Positions 1 through 5,239 of a stretch of DNA of 11,734 nucleotides are shown in pieces. Within the stretch, counting starts at the first letter, position 1. Every line of letters starts with the position of its first letter. Source of the stretch: a bacterium (GTDB taxonomy: Bacteria > Patescibacteriota > Minisyncoccia > UBA6257 > Brennerbacteraceae); the NCBI GenBank assembly GCA_027310425.1, contig DAIDAW010000020.1:1-11734 (forward strand). The letters are read 5' to 3'. Under the pieces are notes generated by a model that worked only from the letters and a program-made list of their open reading frames with translations, searched no databases and was not told where the DNA came from. The position numbers and the translations under genes are program-made.

Positions 1-303
1 GATCAGGGCTATTCCGAGCACCAACTGGGCACCACGATTGATTTCACCACGCCTGCGCTCGGAGCGAATTTTTCAGCTTCGAAATTCGCGCAAACCAGGC
101 AATACCAGTGGTTGCTCGATAACGCGTACAAATACGGATTTATCCTGTCGTATCCCAAAGACAATGCATACTATGTATACGAATCCTGGCAGTGGCGGTT
201 CGTGGGCGTCAGTCTTGCCACGTATCTGTATACCACAAAACAGAGTTTCGACGACGCGGACCAGCGCGTCATTGATACGTTTTTGATTTCCATATTCGAC
301 TGA
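1..303 (+). CDS. VanY/LdcB-type M15 peptidase, C-terminal fragment
   Basis: This is an open frame from base 1 to the TGA at 301-303, so only the last 100 residues are visible. It carries the M15B (D-alanyl-D-alanine / LD-carboxypeptidase) signature SEHQLGTTIDF near the start, which supplies the first zinc His and Asp. The C-terminal segment ESWQWRFVGV corresponds to the family's ExWHWRYVG motif. Members trim the peptide stems of peptidoglycan outside the membrane. In the second motif the usual third zinc ligand His is Gln (codon cag, 196-198), which would be expected to weaken or abolish zinc binding. The catalytic Glu two residues before the Trp is kept. No terminator follows; a small gene starts 64 bases downstream. 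The family call is firm, but activity is doubtful. Confidence 0.85.
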   Translation, partial: DQGYSEHQLGTTIDFTTPALGANFSASKFAQTRQYQWLLDNAYKYGFILSYPKDNAYYVYESWQWRFVGVSLATYLYTTKQSFDDADQRVIDTFLISIFD

Positions 304-353
304 AGAAGCGCTGGTATTGATTTTTTGCATTCTTGTGCTTCAATACCGGGAAG

Positions 354-362
354 AAAGGAGGT
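354..362 (+). promoter_or_regulatory. canonical Shine-Dalgarno AAAGGAGGT
   Basis: A full-length AAAGGAGGT lies 4 bases before the ATG at 367 and decides that start over the upstream in-frame ATG at 325. It matters because the 16S gene in this window does not show the matching CCUCC (see the 16S entry). Confidence 0.75.
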
Positions 363-366
363 AGCC

Positions 367-591
367 ATGGCTACGATGGTAGACGGACTCTACCAGGATT
401 ATCTGTTTTATTTTGGAGAATGCCGGTATCAGTCCGCGTTAGAAAAAAAGCTTTTGGATTACAATTGGAGAACCCTTGAGCAACAGATTTGTTCTGGCGC
501 AAGGGAGCATTCAATTACGCCGGAAAAGTTCCTTGAAGAGCTTTTCCAGCAACCGAATGCAGACGCGTTCATGGTGCTTCTGCACGGATAA
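367..591 (+). CDS. small protein of unknown function (74 aa), paralogue of 2112-2378
   Basis: I do not recognise this gene. The 74-residue product has no signal peptide or membrane segment. It has an aromatic-rich N-terminus (LYQDYLFYFGECRY), a helical middle, and a C-terminal block KFLEELFQQPNADAFM. The start at ATG 367 is chosen because of the strong Shine-Dalgarno at 354-362; the frame opens earlier at 325 without one. The protein at 2112-2378 shares the C-x-Y-x3-LE and FLE-x-LFQ-x3-A-x2-FM patterns in the same order, so the two look like members of one small-protein family. It appears monocistronic and is followed at once by a terminator hairpin. It could be a small cytosolic regulator or adaptor, but nothing in the sequence settles this. 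Confidence 0.7.
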   Translation: MATMVDGLYQDYLFYFGECRYQSALEKKLLDYNWRTLEQQICSGAREHSITPEKFLEELFQQPNADAFMVLLHG

Positions 592-605
592 TAATACTAT
601 GATGG

Positions 606-633
606 ATGAGAGGCGCTATGCCTCTCATTTCTG
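606..633 (+). terminator. intrinsic terminator after the 74-aa gene
   Basis: TGAGAGGC (607-614) and GCCTCTCA (620-627) form an 8-bp stem with a 5-base loop, extended by the A-T pair 606/628, then TTTCTGTTCT. The U-tract is interrupted, so strength is moderate. Confidence 0.65.
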
Positions 634-648
634 TTCTCGAGTATTGCG

Positions 649-677
649 TTGGCAAATGACAAGGAGTGGGATATACT
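649..677 (+). promoter_or_regulatory. sigma70-type promoter of thioredoxin
   Basis: TTGGCA (649-654), 17-bp spacer, TATACT (672-677). The expected transcript start is near 684, leaving only about 13 bases before the ATG at 697, with no Shine-Dalgarno. Confidence 0.6.
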
Positions 678-696
678 AATCTTTGAATAATCTTTT

Positions 697-1017
697 ATGG
701 AAGTGAAGGTCACGAAAGATAATTTCGAACAGGAAGTGTTGCAGTCAACGATTCCGGTGCTTGTTGATTTCTGGGCTGACTGGTGCGGGCCGTGCCACAT
801 GATGGAACCGGCGCTCAAACAGTTTGCGAACGCGCACGAAGGGAGCGTGAAGCTCGGAAAGCTGAACGTGGACGAGGAGCCAGAGCTTGCGCAACGCTAC
901 AATATCCGGAGCATCCCGAATATGAAATTTTTCAAAAACGGCAGCGTCGCCCAGGAACTGATCGGCGTGGTGCCGCTGGGAACGCTTGAATCCGCGTTTG
1001 CGCAATTAAATTCATAA
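697..1017 (+). CDS. trxA: thioredoxin
   Basis: This 106-residue single-domain thioredoxin is a cytosolic disulfide reductant. The active-site WCGPC is at residues 29-33, preceded by the typical VLVDFWADW strand. The cis-proline is P74 in RSIPNM, where most thioredoxins have IPT before the next strand, so the Asn is a mild variant. The FFKNG and GVVPLGTLE segments match the fold, and the length is normal for the family. There is no signal peptide. The start is the ATG at 697, 19 bases after a good -10 box, and no ribosome binding site is seen. The next gene begins 9 bases after the stop and may be cotranscribed. The electron donor (thioredoxin reductase) is not in the window. Identification is secure. 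Confidence 0.96.
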   Translation: MEVKVTKDNFEQEVLQSTIPVLVDFWADWCGPCHMMEPALKQFANAHEGSVKLGKLNVDEEPELAQRYNIRSIPNMKFFKNGSVAQELIGVVPLGTLESAFAQLNS

Positions 1018-1026
1018 TTCATACGT

Positions 1027-1956
1027 ATGTTTAAACCAATTGTGCTCGGGGTGGTGCTCGTGGTTTTAGTGGGCGGACTTGTCGGCGCCAGTTATTGGTA
1101 TGGCAAGCATTCGAACAATCCCACGACAATTTCGTTTTCGCCGATTGCATTTGCAACGCCGTCGCAGACGCCTGATAGTTCTGTTTCGCCTACGCCTTTT
1201 GTTTCCGGAGCGCCGTCGCCGGTTTCCTCGCCGATGCCGACCGGATTTTCATGTCCGGAGCGCGCGCCGCAGGGATATATGCTGATGCGGGGTTGGTGGT
1301 CAGGGCAGGAGGTGAGGACACCGGACGAGTTTTTGGTTGATTTGAAAGGTGACGGAGCAAAAGAGCTGGTGCGCGTATATGAGGAAAGCAGCATCATCGG
1401 CACGCGGAGCAAGCCGGTGATCGTGAAAGTATTTTCCGATTCCAGCAGCGCATGCCAGGAAGTATTTTCATATACCGGAAAGCAGACTGCCGACGCGTTC
1501 GGCGCATCCTGGGGATCGAACGAAATCGGATTCCCGCGTCCGTTTGATAAATTCTTCGGAGACGCAAAACAAGCGTTTCTCTTCGAGTCGATAACAACCG
1601 GTTACGGATCCGGTTACAGCGCGTACGTGGCGATTCTCACGTGGCAGGCCGGATCATTCCAGGTTCTTGAAGGCCCGCAGCTCAATGAATTGACTGCGTA
1701 CGATTTTCGCGGAACGGATTTCCCCGCACAGACCATTCTTGTCGCACGGAGCATATGGGGACCGGATCCGTTAGAGTGCCATTTTTGCGATCATCTGGTG
1801 CAATTCGAACGCTATGAATGGGCAGACGGGCAGTATGCCAAGACAACGCTTGGGACAACGAAGAACAAATACAATCTTGTCGCCGGCGGCAGCGAATCGG
1901 CGCGCGCGAACATCAATGCCATCATCAAAGCAGAACCGCAGGCGCTGACCCCGTAG
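1027..1956 (+). CDS. membrane-anchored extracytoplasmic protein of unknown function
   Basis: The 309-residue product has an N-terminal hydrophobic segment (about residues 4-24, FKPIVLGVVLVVLVGGLVGA), which suggests a signal anchor. A Pro/Ser/Thr-rich linker (about 30-72) and then a soluble region of about 235 residues follow. That region contains DLKGDGAKELVRVY, which resembles an FG-GAP/VCBS-like calcium-loop repeat unit, and a late ECHFCDH with a CxxC pair. The topology implies the soluble domain faces outside, tethered by the linker. No family is recognised with confidence. The gene starts 9 bases after the thioredoxin stop, so the CxxC and the neighbouring thioredoxin could suggest a redox link, but that is only inference. 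No Shine-Dalgarno precedes the ATG. A hairpin terminator follows. Confidence 0.85.
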   Translation: MFKPIVLGVVLVVLVGGLVGASYWYGKHSNNPTTISFSPIAFATPSQTPDSSVSPTPFVSGAPSPVSSPMPTGFSCPERAPQGYMLMRGWWSGQEVRTPDEFLVDLKGDGAKELVRVYEESSIIGTRSKPVIVKVFSDSSSACQEVFSYTGKQTADAFGASWGSNEIGFPRPFDKFFGDAKQAFLFESITTGYGSGYSAYVAILTWQAGSFQVLEGPQLNELTAYDFRGTDFPAQTILVARSIWGPDPLECHFCDHLVQFERYEWADGQYAKTTLGTTKNKYNLVAGGSESARANINAIIKAEPQALTP

Positions 1957-1985
1957 AAAAGGCGCAATCCGTTTTTTGTATCATA

Positions 1986-2038
1986 CAGAGCGCCCCTTCG
2001 GGGCGCTCTGGAATATCGCGTTATTTTATCAGCGTATA
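1986..2038 (+). terminator. intrinsic terminator hairpin after the anchored protein
   Basis: An 11-bp stem (1986-1996 with 2000-2010, arms CAGAGCGCCCC / GGGGCGCTCTG) closes a 3-base loop. A T-rich stretch (TTATTTTAT) follows only about 20 bases later, so the termination tract is not ideal. Confidence 0.6.
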
Positions 2039-2074
2039 TGCGGGAAAGTTTTCCACAGGGATTTGTGGCGAGCA

Positions 2075-2083
2075 TGCTATTGT
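2075..2083 (+). promoter_or_regulatory. extended -10 promoter for the 88-aa gene
   Basis: TGCTATTGT is an extended -10 (TGn plus TATTGT) with no clear -35 at the normal distance. It would start transcription near 2090, about 22 bases before the ATG at 2112. The short CCACA/TGTGG inverted repeat (2053-2057 and 2064-2068) just upstream could be an operator. Confidence 0.45.
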
Positions 2084-2098
2084 AGAAAAAATTTGTCC

Positions 2099-2106
2099 AA
2101 AGGAGG
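2099..2106 (+). promoter_or_regulatory. canonical Shine-Dalgarno AAAGGAGG
   Basis: AAAGGAGG ends 5 bases before the ATG at 2112 and fixes that start. It is the second perfect site in the window; both precede members of the same small-protein family. Confidence 0.75.
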
Positions 2107-2111
2107 ACGCA

Positions 2112-2378
2112 ATGTCATATACAGCAGTCATGAAAGAGCGATGGCAAAGCCTGATTGAAACGTGTTCGTATAAGCAAGATTTGGAAGCGGCAATCGAGCA
2201 ATGGGGAGAAGGAACGGTCAGTTCGGTGCTCGACGCTTTTCTGTTTCAGATTTGGGAAACTTCAAGGCGTTGGCGAGAAGACGGCCATATGCAGTTCCTT
2301 GAAGTCCTGTTCCAATCAGGAACCGCCGAACAATTCATGCGCCGGGCAAAAGGGATCGAACCAGTTCCTCAGCAATAA
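2112..2378 (+). CDS. small protein of unknown function (88 aa), paralogue of 367-591
   Basis: I do not recognise this gene. The 88-residue product is soluble, apparently all-helical and Trp-rich (RWQSL, EQWGEG, IWETSRRWRED). It shares with the 74-residue protein upstream the ordered motifs C-x-Y-x3-LE (residues 18-25) and FLE-x-LFQ-x3-A-x2-FM (residues 62-76). The spacing between them is 8 residues longer here, and there is a Pro-ending tail. The start is set by a perfect Shine-Dalgarno, and the upstream in-frame extension lacks one. The gene has its own extended -10 promoter and a strong terminator, so it is likely a monocistronic, independently controlled unit. Function is unknown; a small family kept in two copies in a reduced genome suggests a specific role. 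Confidence 0.75.
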   Translation: MSYTAVMKERWQSLIETCSYKQDLEAAIEQWGEGTVSSVLDAFLFQIWETSRRWREDGHMQFLEVLFQSGTAEQFMRRAKGIEPVPQQ

Positions 2379-2383
2379 GCCAT

Positions 2384-2416
2384 AAGGCAGCCGCAAAGCG
2401 GCTGCCTTGACTTTTA
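2384..2416 (+). terminator. strong intrinsic terminator
   Basis: A perfect 11-bp stem (2384-2394 with 2398-2408) closes an AAA loop, followed by GACTTTT. It ends the 88-aa gene and abuts the promoter at 2407. Confidence 0.8.
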
Positions 2417-2435
2417 GAACATTTCACGTTATATT
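2407..2435 (+). promoter_or_regulatory. promoter of the rRNA leader transcript
   Basis: TTGACT (2407-2412), exactly 17 bp, then TATATT (2430-2435). It is the closest match to a consensus sigma70 promoter in the window and overlaps the end of the preceding terminator. Transcription would begin near 2442 and could run through the small ORF at 2473 and the 112-nt element into the 16S gene. No other convincing promoter was found before 2851. Confidence 0.6.
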
Positions 2436-2472
2436 CATTTCAGAATCTGCTCCAATTGAATAGGAAGGAATT

Positions 2473-2628
2473 ATGCGGCTTTCCACGCGGAAGCTGTCTT
2501 CTTTTCTGACATGTGCGCAGATGCGCTCATTGACAATTGAAGAGTACGCAAATCCCGAGGCATTCTATGCCGAGGGAAAACCAAAGTTCAAGCAAAAAAA
2601 TATTCCAATTTTTCCCGGTTGTCCTTAA
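2473..2628 (+). CDS. small leader ORF (51 aa) upstream of 16S
   Basis: The ATG at 2473 is preceded by AGGAAGGA (2462-2469) at a workable distance, and the frame stays open to the TAA at 2626-2628. The product begins MRLSTRKLSSFLTCAQMRSL and ends IPIFPGCP. It has a basic start, two Cys and no membrane segment, and I see no family resemblance. Its position between a strong promoter and the rRNA makes it either a genuine small protein or a translated leader that couples translation to rRNA synthesis. It could also be a truncated remnant of a longer gene, since the downstream sequence is noncoding. Support is limited to the ribosome binding site and promoter. Confidence 0.4.
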   Translation: MRLSTRKLSSFLTCAQMRSLTIEEYANPEAFYAEGKPKFKQKNIPIFPGCP

Positions 2629-2684
2629 TTGATGTCCGTAAAAATTCGAGCCGCAGGCGAAGAATTTTCAGGTAACAACAATTC

Positions 2685-2800
2685 AGCCCCGCACTTTTGT
2701 TTATGATGCGAGATGGATATACAACGAGCAAAGCCATCAGGCGGCTTCGCCTTTCGTTTTTTGTCCTATCAGAAAACATCGCTGACAAAAGTGCGGGGCT
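2685..2800 (+). repeat. structured 112-nt element, copy A (rRNA leader)
   Basis: A perfect 16-bp inverted repeat (2685-2700 with 2785-2800, arm AGCCCCGCACTTTTGT) encloses an inner hairpin AGGCG-GCTT-CGCCT. Its core 2687-2798 aligns without gaps to 4591-4702 inside the 16S gene, at 84 of 112 identical bases by hand count. Stem differences are compensated (two T-A to C-G changes). It lies 50 bases before the 16S 5' end and would be part of the pre-rRNA leader. Confidence 0.75.
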
Positions 2801-2932
2801 CAAGAAATTGTAGCCTCATTTTTCTTCACACCGTTCGAAAAATTCGGACAATTTCTGAGGATTTGATCCTGGTCCAGGATGAACGTTGGCGGCGTGGATT
2901 AGGCATGCAAGTCGAGCGATCTTGTCGGAGAC

Positions 2933-3019
2933 ACGATTCACGAACGGCACGAATCATTTTTCGAATGGCAACGAATTCGTTGCAATTCATTTCTTGATTC
3001 GCGTTGATTCGCGGATCCC
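2933..3019 (+). other. 16S helix 6 (V1) insertion
   Basis: The helix 6 stem GTCGGAGAC (2924-2932) / GTCTCCGAC (3020-3028) is closed by 87 bases. These contain a long imperfect palindrome centred on CAACGAATTCGTTG and several CGAAT words. E. coli has far fewer bases here. The insert folds on itself and has no coding capacity. Confidence 0.65.
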
Positions 3020-3133
3020 GTCTCCGACGGGATAGCGGCGAACGAGTTAGTAACACCTTGGTAACCTACCCTGAAGACGGACACAGCTCGCCGAAAGGCG
3101 GGGTAATGTCCGATAGTACCAGTGCTCCGCACT

Positions 3134-3201
3134 GAAATTTTCAAATAGCAATTTTCAATTTTCAATATTACTTGAAAATTGGAACTTGAAAATTGGAAAT
3201 T
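3134..3201 (+). repeat. 16S V2 insertion made of TTTTCAA repeats
   Basis: Tandem (A)TTTTCAA units are followed by their inverse TTGAAAATT units, making an AT-rich hairpin inside helices 8-10. A CCAATGC-GAA-GCATTGG hairpin (3202-3218) follows. The same TTTTCAATTTTCAA word recurs at 4223, 10705 and 11223. Confidence 0.7.
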
Positions 3202-3592
3202 CCAATGCGAAGCATTGGTTAAAGACGCAAGTCGCTTCAGGATGGGCCTAGGTCTGATCAGCTAGTTGGTAGGGTAATGGCCTACCAAGGCGATGACCAG
3301 TAGGGGGGCCGAGAGGTTGATCCCCAACGACGAGACTGAGACACGGCTCGTACACCTACGGGTGGCAGCAGTCGAGAATATTCCACAATGGGCGAAAGCC
3401 TGATGGAGCGACGCCGCGTAAAGGATGAAGGGCTTCGGTCTGTAAACTTTTTTTCGCAGAGAAGACCCCGGTCTTGTTGCCGGGCGACGGTACCTGCGGA
3501 ATAAGAGGCGGCAAACTTCGTGCCAGCAGCAGCGGTAATACGAAGGCCTCAAACGTTATCCGGATTTATTGGGCGTAAAGCGTACGAAGGCG

Positions 3593-3643
3593 TCCCGCGC
3601 CCGTATGGGCGTTGCACGCATGCATTCGCATGCGCGTGATAAA
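3593..3643 (+). other. 16S helix 21 (V4) insertion, two hairpins
   Basis: Between GAAGGCG and GTCTGGTG there are 51 bases where E. coli has about 10. They fold into CGCCC-GTAT-GGGCG (3598-3611) and CGCATGC-ATTC-GCATGCG (3617-3634). The insert is GC-rich and unlike the TTTTCAA inserts. Confidence 0.65.
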
Positions 3644-3936
3644 GTCTGGTGTCCAAGCCCGGAGCTCAACTTCGGAATCGCACCAGATACTGGCGGGATT
3701 GAGGCAGAGAGAGGCGTATGGAACGCACGGTGTAGGGGTGAAATCCGTTGATATCGTGCGGAACACCAAATGCGAAGGCAATACGCTAGCTCTGATCTGA
3801 CGCTGTTGTACGAAAGCGTGGGGAGCGAATGGGATTAGATACCCCAGTAGTCCACGCCCTAAACGATGTCAACTAGCCATTGGGAGCATCGACCCTCTCG
3901 GTGGCGGAGCTAACGCGGTAAGTTGACCGCCTGGGA

Positions 3937-3968
<32 letters not shown>

Positions 3969-4094
3969 AGACGGGGACTCGCACAAGCAGTGGACCATGA
4001 CGTTTAATTCGATAACAAGCGAGGCACCTCACCAGGGCTTGACATTCCGGCGTCCTATTCTCCTGAAAGGGAGGAAATTCGCAAGAAGGCCGGA

Positions 4095-4125
<31 letters not shown>

Positions 4126-4205
4126 CCGTGAGGCGTTCCCTTCAGTGGGGAAACGAGCGCAACCCTTGCCGCGTGTTACATGTGTCACGCGGGACCGTCC
4201 CGCAC

Positions 4206-4319
4206 TAAGCGCACTTCGTGCGAATTTTCAATTTTCAAGTATCGATTTTCAACGAATGAGTTTGAAAATCGAAAATTAAAGAATTGAAAATTGCGCGCGG
4301 GTAAAACGAAGCGCGTTTT
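4206..4319 (+). repeat. 16S helix 39 insertion with nested TTTTCAA hairpins
   Basis: The helix 39 stem TCCCGCAC (4198-4205) / GTGCGGGA (4320-4327) encloses 114 bases. Visible structures are CGCAC-TTC-GTGCG, an outer AATTTTCAATT/AATTGAAAATT stem (4223-4233 with 4282-4292), an inner TCGATTTTCAA/TTGAAAATCGA stem (4242-4252 with 4262-4272), and AAAACG/CGTTTT. There is no ORF and no intron core. Confidence 0.75.
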
Positions 4320-4458
4320 GTGCGGGAAGGAAGCGAGGATGACGCCAAATCAGCATGGCCCTTTGATGCCCTGGGCGACACTCATGGTACAATGGCCGAG
4401 ACAACGGGTTGCCAAGCCGCGAGGCGGAGCCAATCCCATCAAACTCGGCCCCAGTTCA

Positions 4459-4489
<31 letters not shown>

Positions 4490-4590
4490 CGGAATTGCTA
4501 GTAAACGCGCATCAGCCACGGCGCGTTGAATACGTTCTCGAGTCCTGTACTCACCGCCCGTCACACCAAGGGAGCCGGAGATGCCCGAAG

Positions 4591-4702
4591 TCCCGCGCCT
4601 TTGCTTATGATGTTGCGTGGATATACAACGAACAGAGCCGTCAGGCGGCTTCGCCTTTCGTTGTATGCTACAGCAATACGCATTGTCGGCAAAGGTGCGG
4701 GG
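4591..4702 (+). repeat. structured 112-nt element, copy B (inside 16S helix 44)
   Basis: Arms CCCGCGCCTTTGC (4592-4604) and GCAAAGGTGCGGG (4689-4701) pair fully with one G-U. An inner stem ATACAACGA/TCGTTGTAT encloses the AGGCG-GCTT-CGCCT hairpin. It has the same length as copy A with no gaps. It sits at the tip of helix 44, replacing the normal loop; the lower helix and the decoding-site bases are outside it. Confidence 0.75.
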
Positions 4703-4790
4703 TCAGGGTAGAGTCGGTAACAGGGGTGAAGTCGTAACAAGGCATCCGTAGCGGAAGCTGTGGATGGAAAATTTCTTTAAAGAACAAACA

Positions 4791-4821
4791 GCGAATAACG
4801 AATCCATACGAATATACGAAT
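4791..4821 (+). repeat. solo copy of the ACGAATAACGAAT...ACGAATATACGAAT repeat
   Basis: GCGAATAACGAAT, CCAT, then ACGAATATACGAAT: the same two blocks as the repeat at 9011-9041. It lies about a dozen bases after the expected 16S 3' end. A degenerate inverse (CGTATTCGTTGG) follows near 4840-4851, with no gene between. Confidence 0.75.
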
Positions 4822-5197
4822 GTATATTTTGTATTGAAACGTATTCGTTGGTCGATTCCAAAATTCGCGTTCGGCATCGCCGGAAGGCGAGTTGCGGATA
4901 ACGGTGTTGATCTCGGAACCTCAAGTTGAGATCTCAACTCCGTGAATCGGAGAGGACAACCGGAAAGAATTGGAATCCCGTGAGAGACCGCGATCGCGGT
5001 ATCGCGAGCTGTCTCTAACAAGATGGAAGCTATGAGAACTTTGGTAGCCTGCCTTCGGCGGGCTTTTGGATATGAACTAAAGTTCATTACTTCCCAACCC
5101 GGCGGTGAATTTACTTTTTGATTTTCTGTCGAAGGCAGAACCTGGATAGCCTACTGTTGAGTGGGAATTTTGGCGTTATTCACGTTTACTCTCACTG
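4822..5197 (+). other. structured noncoding region after 16S, no gene recognised
   Basis: This stretch has no credible ORF, tRNA or 23S start. It is dense in small hairpins: TCGCC-GGAA-GGCGA near 4880, the palindrome GTTGAGATCTCAAC (4925-4938), CTCCG/CGGAG (4938-4952), a two-layer stem AGAGAC+CGCGAT / ATCGCG...GTCTCT (4983-5016), and GAACTTT/AAAGTTC (5036-5042 with 5079-5085) around a further hairpin at 5046-5064. It may be a 16S trailer or an unrecognised structured RNA ended by the terminator at 5198. Confidence 0.4.
5046..5067 (+). terminator. possible internal terminator hairpin
   Basis: AGCCTGCC/GGCGGGCT pairs (one G-U) around TTC and is followed by TTTT. The tract is short, and the hairpin is nested inside a larger stem, so it may be structural instead. 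Confidence 0.35.
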
Positions 5198-5217
5198 AAC
5201 GCGCTTGCGCGTTTTTT
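5198..5217 (+). terminator. intrinsic terminator of the rRNA transcript
   Basis: AACGCG-CTTG-CGCGTT stem-loop (5198-5213) runs directly into a TTTTTT tract. It closes the noncoding region after 16S. Confidence 0.75.
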
Positions 5218-5233
5218 ATTTATGCCCTATACT
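5205..5233 (+). promoter_or_regulatory. promoter giving a leaderless receiver mRNA
   Basis: TTGCGC (5205-5210), 17 bp, TATACT (5228-5233). The predicted transcript start, about 7 bases after the -10, coincides with the ATG at 5240. The -35 overlaps the terminator hairpin. Confidence 0.5.
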
Positions 5234-5239
5234 TTCGCT

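Noticed and set aside
325..366. Longer start (ATG 325) for the 74-aa protein
   Set aside because: The perfect Shine-Dalgarno at 354-362 lies inside that extension and points to ATG 367.
2049..2057. TTTTCCACA, a DnaA-box-like sequence
   Set aside because: Only one box is present, with no AT-rich unwinding region or dnaA/dnaN nearby, so an origin is not supported.
4206..4319. Self-splicing intron in 16S
   Set aside because: The 16S inserts are short, lack homing endonuclease ORFs and show no group I or group II core that I can recognise; they look like extended hairpins.
4840..4870. tRNA-like T-arm (GGTCGATTCC) after 16S
   Set aside because: The flanking bases do not form the 5-bp T stem, and no acceptor or anticodon arm can be drawn.
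4668..5087. 139-codon open frame on the minus strand after 16S
   Set aside because: It overlaps the 16S 3' end including helix 45 and the repeat; no ribosome binding site or domain.
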